This document shows, piece by piece, positions 30,417 through 38,224 of a stretch of DNA of 43,317 nucleotides. The translations under genes were made by a program, and so were the position numbers. Below the pieces are notes generated by a model that did not search any database, was not told the origin of the DNA, and saw only the letters and a list, made by a program, of their open reading frames with translations. This stretch comes from Bryobacteraceae bacterium (GTDB lineage Bacteria > Acidobacteriota > Terriglobia > Bryobacterales > Bryobacteraceae), in NCBI GenBank assembly GCA_025928545.1, contig JAICJH010000059.1, positions 1-43,317 on the forward strand. The letters are read 5' to 3'. Every line of letters starts with the position of its first letter. Positions within the stretch are counted from its first letter, which is position 1.

Positions 30417-31852
30417 TCGGAAGGATGCTCCTCATTGTCGTCAATATCGTCGTGCGGAACAATCTGCAATTCCACGGCAAAGCATGAACCGCTGGTCCCG
30501 GGCTCATATCGCAATTCTCCACCATAGCCGCGTATCACCGACCGCGAGACATACAGGCCCAGACCGCTGCCATCGGCACCTGGCTGGAACGGTTGAAAGA
30601 GCCGTTCGGGCGAGCTTATTCCCGGACCCGAATCACGGAACCGCACCAGAGCACGCCGCTCATCGACATCCACGGAGATGTGAAGTTCACGCTTCGTCGA
30701 CTGCCGGACCGCGCGATGGCTGTTTTGCGCAAGGTTAAGGAATGCCTGCAACAGGCCGTGCCGGTCGGCCAGAATCCGCGGTGTGACTGCCGGAAGCCGC
30801 CAATGAATCTCGCCATCGATTTCGCGCCATTCCGACTCGATAACGATCCGGAGGTCGTCGAGAACCGGTTGGAGAGGAAGATCCTGAAGCTCGTCTTCGG
30901 GCGTCGCTCCGGGCAGAGTGTCCTTCGAGCGCAGGCCGATGGCGGCAACCTTTTCCAGGCCGCGGAGCAGCGATTCAAAAGCCTGGAACTCTTCGTCGAA
31001 GGGCAGTCCATGCTTCTCGCGCAGGTTCAGAGACACCACCGAAATTGCGCTGCACAGGTTCCGCACCTCATGCGACACCGCCGACGCCGCGATGAGATTG
31101 CCGCGCATCATCTGGCGGAGATTCTCTTCCTCGTGTTCGCGCATCTCTTCGGAGGAATCCACCACAATGGCCGCCAGCCGCGTGCCCTCTTCGATTTTGT
31201 ACGAAGAAAACCAGGTGTTGGCCAGAAAGATTTCGCCGTTATCGCGACGCCCCTGGCATTGCGCGGTTGTCTTGAGGCCGCCGGATTCGAATCCGATCTG
31301 AAGCGCATCGCTGAGCACCGGTAAATATCCGGCGATTGCCCGGCCTCTGAGCGATTCCCCCGGTGGCAGCGCAAACATCTCGCTGGCCGCGGTATTCGCG
31401 GCAACCACCGTGCCGTCGCCGCCCACGGTCAGAATCGCGGCGGGGCTGCTTTCCGCGAGAGTCTTCAGTTGTTCTTCGGCTTCGCGGCGCAGCGCCTGTT
31501 CCCGTGCGATGCGCTGAAGATGTTCCACCGCAACTTGTCGATTGCGCACCAGCGCCGCCACCACCAGACCGCACGCCGAGTAGGAAATCAGCGCGAAGAT
31601 GAAGCGGAGAAGCATTTCGATATACGGGCTGGGGAGGTCGAACCAGGATCGGAGAGATGAGCACAGAATCGACAGGAAAACGATCTGTACCGGAGCCAGT
31701 ACGACGGAGCCGAGCATCATCGGCAAAACATAAAGAACTCCGAGCGACATGCGATTGCCCACGGCATGATCCGCCATGGCGATGAGCGTCACCAGAGCGG
31801 CGACGAACGGCAGCACTCGGCTCTTACGGATCGCGAGGAGTGAAGCAATCAC
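30410..31852 (-). CDS. Membrane-bound PAS-domain sensor histidine kinase
   Basis: This 480-residue protein has several N-terminal membrane helices (about residues 13-102: VLPFVAALVTLIAMADHAVG, VLYVLPMMLGSVVLAPVQIV, LISYSACGLVVAALV). A PAS domain follows (about 130-240: LAESSPAAILTVGGDGTVVA). The dimerisation box has H261 in ASAVSHEVRNLCSAI. The HATPase domain has the N-box LLQAFLNLAQNSHRAV and a G-box with RDSGPGISSPERLF and GSGLGLYVSRSVI. The N-terminal region resembles the small-membrane MASE-type inputs; signal unknown. The start is a GTG at 31852 with TATCCT 6 nt upstream and no Shine-Dalgarno sequence. Divergent from amtB, suggesting a link with nitrogen sensing, unproven. Confidence 0.93.
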   Translation of the reverse strand: MIASLLAIRKSRVLPFVAALVTLIAMADHAVGNRMSLGVLYVLPMMLGSVVLAPVQIVFLSILCSSLRSWFDLPSPYIEMLLRFIFALISYSACGLVVAALVRNRQVAVEHLQRIAREQALRREAEEQLKTLAESSPAAILTVGGDGTVVAANTAASEMFALPPGESLRGRAIAGYLPVLSDALQIGFESGGLKTTAQCQGRRDNGEIFLANTWFSSYKIEEGTRLAAIVVDSSEEMREHEEENLRQMMRGNLIAASAVSHEVRNLCSAISVVSLNLREKHGLPFDEEFQAFESLLRGLEKVAAIGLRSKDTLPGATPEDELQDLPLQPVLDDLRIVIESEWREIDGEIHWRLPAVTPRILADRHGLLQAFLNLAQNSHRAVRQSTKRELHISVDVDERRALVRFRDSGPGISSPERLFQPFQPGADGSGLGLYVSRSVIRGYGGELRYEPGTSGSCFAVELQIVPHDDIDDNEEHPSEC

Positions 31853-31888
31853 TTTTTCAGGATAGTGCCCGAGTCAAGGCCATTCGGC

Positions 31889-32015
31889 TATCGAAAGACA
31901 GTTACAATACTCTACCTTCGCGCGTGGGCGGCGGCAATTTGCGGGATATGAGCATGTTAGCCCGGCGAATGCGCATCCAATCCTATCTTTCGAATATTTT
32001 GCCTGTCTTTCGATA
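31889..32015. promoter_or_regulatory. Three CTNTCTTTCGA motif sites, candidate operators
   Basis: Site 1 is TATCGAAAGACAG (31889-31901), the exact reverse complement of site 3, CTGTCTTTCGATA (32003-32015). Site 2 is CTATCTTTCGAATA (31983-31996). Sites 2 and 3 point the same way and start exactly 20 bp apart, two helical turns. Site 1 faces the kinase gene, 37 nt from its GTG. This layout fits binding of a dimeric regulator, perhaps the adjacent NarL-type protein. Confidence 0.55.
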
Positions 32016-32110
32016 TTTTCAAAGGAATATCTCTCTAGGTAATTGAAATTATTGATTGGACTCACTTGACTTATCATCGCTAGACTTCTTCTTCCGGCAG
32101 AGTTTTTCTG

Positions 32111-32132
32111 AGACTGGCCAGTCTTTTTTTTT
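32111..32132 (+). terminator. Hairpin plus T-run in the amtB leader
   Basis: AGACTGGCCAGTCT (32111-32124) is a perfect palindrome directly followed by eight further T bases (T-run 32124-32132). It lies 57 nt before the amtB ATG, reading toward amtB. It may terminate an upstream short transcript or act as an attenuator. The perfect palindrome leaves a tight loop, so the paired arms would be shorter than seven bases. Confidence 0.55.
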
Positions 32133-32189
32133 AGCCGGCGCAGTAGATCCAGGTACAACCAGGTCCAAATAAATCCAGGAGAATGGCCG

Positions 32190-33746
32190 ATGAATACGAA
32201 GTTGTCTCTATCGCAGAAGGTTTCTCGTCTCCGCGCCCGGCTGCGGGACTCGGAGTGGCGCAAGTACGGCGGGCTCCTGATTGCCGGAAAGTTTACAGCC
32301 ATCGCGCTGTTGATGGTGGGCGTGGCGTTCCTCAATCCGGATCTGATGGGTTTTGGCGCGCATGCGGCGGACCCGCAGTTAAAGGGCAATGACATTGTCA
32401 ATCCGATCAACACGGTCTGGACGCTGGTTGCGGCATTTCTCGTATTCGGAATGCAGGTAGGGTTCACGATGCTCGAAGCCGGCTTCTGCCGGTCGCGTGA
32501 AACGGTGAACGTGCTGATGGAATGCGTGGTGGATACCTGCCTTTGCGGAATCCTGTTTTATGCCTGGGGTTTCGCGTTCATGTTCAGCCATGGCAACGGT
32601 TTCATCGGGATGAACTGGTTCTTCCTTCAGGGCACTCCGGCGACGTATGAAGGCACGGGCGTGGCATTCCTGGCGGTCTGGCTCTTCCAGTTCGCATTCG
32701 CCGATACGTGCTCCACAATTACTTCGGGCGCGATGATCGGCCGTACTGGCTGGATCGGCGATCTGCTTTACAGCTTCTGCGTTTCGGGCTTCATCTATCC
32801 GATCATCGGTCACTGGACCTGGGGTCCGGATGGCTTCCTCGCCACCATGGGTACGAAGGATACGTTCCTGCCCTGGGTCGGCACCGGCTTCCACGATTTC
32901 GCCGGTTCCACGGTGGTGCACTCCATCGGCGGCTTTGTCGCTCTGGCGGGCGCGATCGTTCTTGGCCCCCGGCTGGGCCGCAAATTCAAGCGCGACGGCG
33001 GCGGACCAATGCTGCCACACGATCTGACCATCGCCGTTTCGGGCGGTCTGCTGTTGTGGTTCGGCTGGTACGGGTTCAATCCTGGCTCGACGCTTTCGGC
33101 GATGGACTTCGTCGGCATCGGCCGTGTTGCGGCGAATACGACTCTTGCAGCCTGCGCGGGCGGTCTGGTTGCGATGTTCGCGGCCTGGATCCCCAACAAG
33201 AAGTGGGATGTGAGCTTTACAACGAACGGCTTTCTGGCGGGATTGGTGGCTATCACCTGCCCCTGCTACTGGGTTAGCCCGACCGGCGCGATCATTCTGG
33301 GCGGAGTAGCCGGCCTGATCGTTTATCTGGGCGTCGAACTTCTGGAATACCTTCGCATCGACGATCCGATCGGCGCGGTGCCTGTCCACGGTATGAACGG
33401 CATCTGGGGCACGCTGTCGCTGGGTCTGTTTGCATCCGGCGAATATGGCGCCACCGGGAACTTCGGTCCGGACAACTCGGCCCCGCTCAAGGGACTTTTC
33501 TACGGCGGCGGCACGCAACTGCTGACGGCGCAGTTCATCGGCAGCGCAATCACGTGTCTTGCGACCTTCGGTGTTGCGATGGTTGTAATGTACGCTTTGA
33601 ATGCCGTTAGTCTGCTGCGCGTCTCGAAGGAAGGAGAACTGGAAGGCCTCGATCTTCACGAACATGGCATTTCCGCTTATCCTGAATACGTGATCTCGTC
33701 GGTGGTGACACCGGCTGCGATGCAGATTTCACGCGACGCGCGCTGA
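32190..33746 (+). CDS. amtB: Ammonium transporter AmtB
   Basis: This 518-residue protein has an N-terminal leader of about 60 residues with a possible signal helix (IAGKFTAIALLMVGVAFL), then the AmtB core with about eleven helices. Hallmarks are TVWTLVAAFLVFGMQVGFTM, the twin channel histidines H244 (FHDFAGSTVVHSIGG, with D236) and H400 (GAVPVHGMNGIWGT), and MLPHDLTIAVSGGLLLWFGW. It conducts ammonium across the inner membrane and is gated by PII. The ATG at 32190 has AGGAG (32177-32181) at eight bases. The PII gene follows 82 nt later, the standard amtB-PII pairing. The upstream region carries possible regulator sites and a hairpin. Confidence 0.95.
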   Translation: MNTKLSLSQKVSRLRARLRDSEWRKYGGLLIAGKFTAIALLMVGVAFLNPDLMGFGAHAADPQLKGNDIVNPINTVWTLVAAFLVFGMQVGFTMLEAGFCRSRETVNVLMECVVDTCLCGILFYAWGFAFMFSHGNGFIGMNWFFLQGTPATYEGTGVAFLAVWLFQFAFADTCSTITSGAMIGRTGWIGDLLYSFCVSGFIYPIIGHWTWGPDGFLATMGTKDTFLPWVGTGFHDFAGSTVVHSIGGFVALAGAIVLGPRLGRKFKRDGGGPMLPHDLTIAVSGGLLLWFGWYGFNPGSTLSAMDFVGIGRVAANTTLAACAGGLVAMFAAWIPNKKWDVSFTTNGFLAGLVAITCPCYWVSPTGAIILGGVAGLIVYLGVELLEYLRIDDPIGAVPVHGMNGIWGTLSLGLFASGEYGATGNFGPDNSAPLKGLFYGGGTQLLTAQFIGSAITCLATFGVAMVVMYALNAVSLLRVSKEGELEGLDLHEHGISAYPEYVISSVVTPAAMQISRDAR

Positions 33747-33828
33747 AGCTGGCTGCGCTAAACACGCTTCGCGAGGCCGGGATTCCGGTTCCGGCTTCGC
33801 GGAGATATCCAGAACAGGGAGAAGGAAT

Positions 33829-34167
33829 ATGAAAAAGATCGAAGCGATTATTCAGCCGCACAAACTGGATGCCGTGAAAGAAGCTCTCAAGGGCGCCGGC
33901 GTCGATGGCATCACTATCTTTGAAGTTCACGGTCACGGCCGTCAGAAAGGGCACACGGAAACTTACCGCGGCGCGGAGTACAAAGTCGACGTACTGCCGA
34001 AAGTCAAGATCGAACTGATTCTGGGAGACGCCGAACTGGAGCGGATTGTCGGCGTGATCACCGAAGCGGCGCGGTCGGGTAAGATTGGCGATGGCAAGAT
34101 CTTTGTCTCGACGATCGATGAAGCGATTCGTATTCGCAACGGCGACCGCGGACAGATGGCGCTTTAA
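33829..34167 (+). CDS. glnK: Nitrogen regulatory protein P-II
   Basis: This 112-residue protein is full length for PII. It has the T-loop uridylylation site Y51 (GAEYKVD), the PROSITE-type pattern ETYRGAEY, and the C-terminal region GKIGDGKIFVSTIDEAIRIR, which binds ATP/ADP and 2-oxoglutarate. It senses carbon and nitrogen status and would plug the AmtB channel when ammonium is high. A strong AGGGAG (33816-33821) precedes the ATG. Whether to call it GlnB or GlnK cannot be settled from sequence; the linkage to amtB supports GlnK. Confidence 0.95.
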   Translation: MKKIEAIIQPHKLDAVKEALKGAGVDGITIFEVHGHGRQKGHTETYRGAEYKVDVLPKVKIELILGDAELERIVGVITEAARSGKIGDGKIFVSTIDEAIRIRNGDRGQMAL

Positions 34168-34212
34168 AGTTGTGCCTGTTCGTGCCACCATGTAGATGGC
34201 ATTAACCGATCG

Positions 34213-36459
34213 ATGGAACATAACCAGACCAACAGCAGCAGCGGCACGGCGCGAGTCGTAGTCGCGACCACAGTAGCTCTTTCGTTTATCTCCTTCTGGC
34301 AGGGTGCGGCGATCGTCCTCAGCGACCTCGCCTCCTCTGCCTTTTATGCAGGCGGCATCGCGGAACAGGCAATCGGCAAAAGCGCCCCCTGGTTCATTCT
34401 GGCGGTGATGTTGTTCAGTTTCGCCGTACGTTCCGTGTACATGGAAGGTTGCAGCATGTTCGTACGCGGAGGCGTGTACGTCGTGGTGCGGGATTCCATG
34501 GGCCCGTTCATGGCCCGGCTCTCCGTGTCGGCGCTGATCTTCGACTTCATTCTGACGGGTCCGATCAGCGGTGTTACCGCCGGTCAGTATCTCGGGAACT
34601 TCCTCAATGAAACCGCGGAGTACATGCATTCGAGTCTCCGGGTGCCCCCCAACATGTTCGCGGCCGCGGTGGGGCTTCTCGCCACAGCTTATTTCTGGCG
34701 AAGCAACATAAAGGGTATTCACGAATCCAGCGAGCAGGCGTTGCGCATCATGCAGATTACAACGGTGATGCTCGTGATCTTTCTGATCTGGTGTCCGCTG
34801 ACGATGATCGTTCGCGGACCGGCCCAGATTCCTCCTCCACCCACTTTCGCGAACATGCATTTTTCCGATGACAGCCTGGGCTGGTTCAAAGGAACGTTCT
34901 GGGTGCAGATGCCGATTGCGCTGACAGTGATGGCGTTCGGCCATTCACTGCTCTCGATGAGCGGTTTCGAAACGCTGGCGCAGGTATACCGCGAAATCGC
35001 CTACCCGAAACTGAAGAACCTCAAGCTGACCGCCAATACCGTATGTATCTATGCGGTGGTTTGCACGGGCGTGCTGACCGTGTTCGCCGGCATGATTATT
35101 CCGGATTCCGTTCGCGGCCAGTACGCGCAGAACCTCCTTGGCGGTCTCGCCATGTATCTTGTGGGCCCCACGTTTCTGAAACTGATATTCCACGCTTTTG
35201 TGGTGACGGTGGGCGTACTGATCCTTTCCGGGGCGGTGAACACCTCGCTGATCGGCGCCAACGGCATCCTGAACCGGATCGCGGAAGACCGTGTTCTGGT
35301 GGAATGGTTCCGCAAACCACACTCAAAGTTCGGCACAACATACCGGCTGATCAATTCCATTACGCTGCTGCAGGTAGCCACGATTCTGTTCAGTCGCGGC
35401 GATCTTTATATCCTCGGCGAAGCCTACGCGTTCGGTGTGGTGTGGAGTTTCTTCCTGAATTCGCTCGGAGTCGTGGTGCTTCGCTTCAAGCGCCACGATC
35501 AGGAATATAAGCACCCCGGCAACATCGTGATCGCGGGCAAAGAGATACCGGTCGGCCTGATTACCACCACCGCTGTATTATTCCTGGTTGCAATCGCCAA
35601 CCTGGGAACCAAGAAGGTCGCGACCATTTACGGCATTGCGTTCACCCTTCTGCTGTTCGCGGTGTTCACGATTTCAGAACACATCAATAACAAAAAGGCC
35701 GGAGTTGGCGAGGAGAAACAGGGACTGGAGGCATTCAACCTTGACGCCCAGGCCGAGATTACGGAAGAGAGCGTTCAGGCTCGGCCTGGCTGCGTGATGG
35801 TCGCCGTCCGCGACTATACACAGCTCACACATCTGGAAAGCACGCTGCGCAAGACGAATCTCCGGCGTCACGATATCGTCGTGGTGACGGTGCGTGTGAT
35901 TACGGGTACCGGCGGGTACGATCTGCGCAATGAGCAAATCTTCAATACCTACGAACGCGAGTTGTTTACCCGCGTAGTGGCGATGGCGGAGAAAGAGGGC
36001 AAGACGGTCGACCTGCTGGTGGTGCCCGGGATTCAGCCTTACGATGCGCTTGTGCAAACGGCAGCGCGCCTGAAGGCATCTCGCCTTGTGACCGGCGTAT
36101 CGCCAGGGGTCGAATCCAACGATCTTGCGATGAAGATCGGTCAGGCATGGGAACGCCTGCCGGAACCGCGTCAGCCTTTGTCTCTCGAAGCGATAGCTCC
36201 GGGAAGACCGAGCACGTACGTCAATCTGGGTCCGCATCCGCCTCGTCTGTGGCCGGAAGATGTGGAGCGCGTTCATGAGCTATGGCTGGAAATGTCCGGC
36301 CAGTTGGGTTCGCATCTGCATCATCGCGACATCGTGAGCGTGGCATTGCGCCGGCTGAAGCAGGAGATCCACAGCGAGCGGCGCGACGAGGTCTTTCTCG
36401 ATCTGGATTATGAAATGCACTCCGTTCACGGTGTGGAAGTGCCCGAGGAAAACCGCTAG
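34213..36459 (+). CDS. APC-superfamily permease with C-terminal USP-like domain
   Basis: This 748-residue protein has about twelve N-terminal membrane segments (residues 12-490), beginning VVVATTVALSFISFWQGAAI. APC-type stretches include FILTGPISGVTAGQYLGNFL and MAFGHSLLSMSGFETLAQVY. A soluble tail from about residue 504 follows: CVMVAVRDYTQLTHLESTLR, then RHDIVVVTVRVITGTGGYDL and KTVDLLVVPGIQPYDALVQT. This tail looks like a universal-stress-protein-type nucleotide-binding fold, though a clear G-2x-G-9x-G(S/T) motif is not seen. It starts 45 nt after the PII gene on the same strand, so it may be co-transcribed with the ammonium module. Its substrate, probably an amino acid or amine, is unknown. 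The C-terminus ends in acidic residues. Confidence 0.85.
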   Translation: MEHNQTNSSSGTARVVVATTVALSFISFWQGAAIVLSDLASSAFYAGGIAEQAIGKSAPWFILAVMLFSFAVRSVYMEGCSMFVRGGVYVVVRDSMGPFMARLSVSALIFDFILTGPISGVTAGQYLGNFLNETAEYMHSSLRVPPNMFAAAVGLLATAYFWRSNIKGIHESSEQALRIMQITTVMLVIFLIWCPLTMIVRGPAQIPPPPTFANMHFSDDSLGWFKGTFWVQMPIALTVMAFGHSLLSMSGFETLAQVYREIAYPKLKNLKLTANTVCIYAVVCTGVLTVFAGMIIPDSVRGQYAQNLLGGLAMYLVGPTFLKLIFHAFVVTVGVLILSGAVNTSLIGANGILNRIAEDRVLVEWFRKPHSKFGTTYRLINSITLLQVATILFSRGDLYILGEAYAFGVVWSFFLNSLGVVVLRFKRHDQEYKHPGNIVIAGKEIPVGLITTTAVLFLVAIANLGTKKVATIYGIAFTLLLFAVFTISEHINNKKAGVGEEKQGLEAFNLDAQAEITEESVQARPGCVMVAVRDYTQLTHLESTLRKTNLRRHDIVVVTVRVITGTGGYDLRNEQIFNTYERELFTRVVAMAEKEGKTVDLLVVPGIQPYDALVQTAARLKASRLVTGVSPGVESNDLAMKIGQAWERLPEPRQPLSLEAIAPGRPSTYVNLGPHPPRLWPEDVERVHELWLEMSGQLGSHLHHRDIVSVALRRLKQEIHSERRDEVFLDLDYEMHSVHGVEVPEENR

Positions 36460-36481
36460 CGGGAGGCTGAGAAATCCAATA

Positions 36482-36510
36482 GCCGCCGATTCACGCCGAT
36501 TCACGCCGAT
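36482..36510 (+). repeat. Dispersed 10-bp-unit repeat, copy C
   Basis: AATA precedes GCCGCCGAT (36482-36490), then two exact TCACGCCGAT units (36491-36510) and AAATTTTTTG. It sits in the 105-nt gap between the convergent APC permease and FAD oxidoreductase. Confidence 0.8.
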
Positions 36511-36564
36511 AAATTTTTTGTTTTCTAGCCCTTGATCGCAGCGTTTTCAACATCCCGCCAGCCG

Positions 36565-38199
36565 CTACTTGCGGGCGCGCGCGGCTGCCAGAGCGGCGGC
36601 TTGCGCCGACGGCACGTATTCCGTTACGGCTCCCTGAGTTCGCAATTTTGCGATGAGCGCGGCAGCGTCGATGGATTGCACCGGCGTCCCGCTCTCGATT
36701 GCCAGCTTTGCGGCCACACCAGCCGCCTGCCCGATGATCATGTACTGCGGCTCCATGCGCACCGACGAGTAGGCAACGTGGCTGGCTGAAAACGCTACCG
36801 GCACCAGGAGGTTTTCGGCCTCGGCGCGCTTCGGCAGCATCACGCGATACGGAATCTGATACGGCTTCACCGCTACCTGCATATCGCCCTCATTGCGCAC
36901 AAAACCGCCCTCCGCAACTATGCGTTCCACATTGTGTGAATCGCTGTTATAAGAACCCATGCCGATGGCATCGGGCTTGGTGATATTCGTTTGCAGATCC
37001 TGCTGGATCATCACATATTCACCGATCATTCGGCGGTCTTCACGGATGTAAAGCTGCCGCGGCCAGTGATTGCTGTCGGCGAACTCGGCGGGACAGAGTC
37101 CCCAGGAGTTCATCTCCTGCCGAACGACGGCGGGCACGCCCGGATCGTTCGCCAGAAAGTAGAACAGCCCTGCCTGATAGTTCTTGTGCGCCTGCCAGAT
37201 TTCGTCGCGCTGTTTGTACGATGCGTTCGGATATTCCCAACTGCCGCCGATGAAGTCGGTGGAGAACGCCCCGTTGTTGTTGATATCGGTAGCGCCGTTC
37301 GGCAGCCGGTCGATCTTCATCAGCGTGCCCAGCGCGGGCGGCTTGCCCTCCGCTTTGGTACGCGCTTCGATCAGGCGCGCCAGCAGTGCGTAGCGGTGCG
37401 GATCGTAGTTCGCAGGCTTCGCAAAGATGATGCGGTCCGGAGCGGCGCTGAAGCACATCCGGAAGTTGTAGGCCTGCACTGCCTTATCGGCTGAGCCGGG
37501 CGGCGGAAGCTTTGCCGCACTGATTTCCGGCAGCAGTTGACCGGAGGCGTCTCTGGCGGGCACATCCACCAGAAACTGGTGCAGCGGCGTCTTGTCCCGA
37601 ACTCCCGCCAGCGATTCTCCATATTGCGCGCCTGACTCACGGCCATAGGTCCAGGTCACGCCGGACTGGGCCATCAGGTCGCCTTCATAGGTGCTGTCGA
37701 TGAAGATCTGCGCCGTGAAAGCATCTCCGTTTTCCATCTGGATGGAACGAACGCGCGCTCCCTGTTTCGTGACTCCGTTCTTTTCCTGGAGTCGCGCGTG
37801 TTCGATCAGAGTCACGCCCGCGCCCGTCAGCATCTGCCGGAAGATCTCTTCGGCGACGTGCGGTTCATGCAGCCAGGAGACTTCGTTGCCGAAGCCGTTC
37901 ATCCCGTAGCGCTGACCCACCCGATAGTAGAACTCGTAAGCGTAGCCGCCGATGACTTCCTTCTTGCCATAGTCGGTAAAACCCAGGCCGCCGGAAACCA
38001 TCCCACCCACATGCGGCGTGGGCTCAAGCAGCGCGGTGTGGAGGCCTTCGCGAGCCGCCGAGACTGCGGCGATCACTCCGCCCGCTGTTCCTCCGTAAAC
38101 CACTACATCGAAGTCGCGGGTGGCCGCTGAGGCAGCGAGGGTCAGAAGCAGGGCCACGCTCGCTCGCATAAGTTTCGCTCGCATTAATTTCGCTCGCAT
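36565..38199 (-). CDS. Exported FAD-dependent oxidoreductase (FAD_oxidored family)
   Basis: This protein has 534-544 residues depending on the start. A signal peptide (MRASVALLLTLAASAATR) is followed at once by a Rossmann FAD site, DVVVYGGTAGGVIAAVSAAR (GGTAGG), and by EPTPHVGGMVSGGLGFTDYG. It continues with FIDSTYEGDLMAQSGVTWTY and ends with the second dinucleotide region RMEPQYMIIGQAAGVAAKLA. The family (PF12831-like) is flavin-containing and mostly uncharacterised, often with sugar or sulfatase genes. Here it is exported, so FAD would be loaded in the cytoplasm (Tat) or outside; no twin-arginine motif is visible. Three ATG codons lie in a 15-bp repeat; the longest start is listed. It lies 25 nt after the phosphoesterase gene. 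Confidence 0.88.
   Translation of the reverse strand: MRAKLMRAKLMRASVALLLTLAASAATRDFDVVVYGGTAGGVIAAVSAAREGLHTALLEPTPHVGGMVSGGLGFTDYGKKEVIGGYAYEFYYRVGQRYGMNGFGNEVSWLHEPHVAEEIFRQMLTGAGVTLIEHARLQEKNGVTKQGARVRSIQMENGDAFTAQIFIDSTYEGDLMAQSGVTWTYGRESGAQYGESLAGVRDKTPLHQFLVDVPARDASGQLLPEISAAKLPPPGSADKAVQAYNFRMCFSAAPDRIIFAKPANYDPHRYALLARLIEARTKAEGKPPALGTLMKIDRLPNGATDINNNGAFSTDFIGGSWEYPNASYKQRDEIWQAHKNYQAGLFYFLANDPGVPAVVRQEMNSWGLCPAEFADSNHWPRQLYIREDRRMIGEYVMIQQDLQTNITKPDAIGMGSYNSDSHNVERIVAEGGFVRNEGDMQVAVKPYQIPYRVMLPKRAEAENLLVPVAFSASHVAYSSVRMEPQYMIIGQAAGVAAKLAIESGTPVQSIDAAALIAKLRTQGAVTEYVPSAQAAALAAARARK
38167..38199 (-). repeat. Triplicated 15-bp unit giving three in-frame ATG codons
   Basis: On the minus strand ATGCGAGCGAAATTA-like units repeat with starts at 38199, 38184 and 38169, so the protein begins MRAKLMRAKLMRASV. 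Because 15 is a multiple of three, repeat number can change without a frameshift. Confidence 0.85.
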
Positions 38200-38224
38200 A
38201 AGTTGAGGTTAGTTTATCCGGCTG

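Larger units (their letters stand above)
31853..32189. other. 337-nt divergent regulatory region between kinase and amtB
   Basis: This region has no gene. It holds three copies of a CTNTCTTTCGA motif (31889-32015), and a hairpin with a T-run at 32111-32132 followed by the amtB ribosome-binding site. It is AT-richer than the surrounding genes. A short in-frame ORF running 31840-32046 has no family features and overlaps the kinase start. Confidence 0.6.

Noticed and set aside
31920..31945. Possible sigma-54 promoter before amtB (GGCGGC...TTTGCGG)
   Set aside because: The GG and GC elements are not separated by the required ten bases in any alignment I tried.
31840..32046. 68-codon plus-strand ORF in the kinase-amtB gap
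   Set aside because: It overlaps the kinase start, has no domain, and the region is better explained by regulatory motifs.
32379..33665. Minus-strand ORF of 428 codons opposite amtB
   Set aside because: Rich in Arg, Gln and Pro as expected from the reverse strand; amtB is unambiguous.
33607..34944. Minus-strand ORF of 445 codons spanning amtB, PII and the permease
   Set aside because: It crosses three clear genes on the other strand and has no domain of its own.
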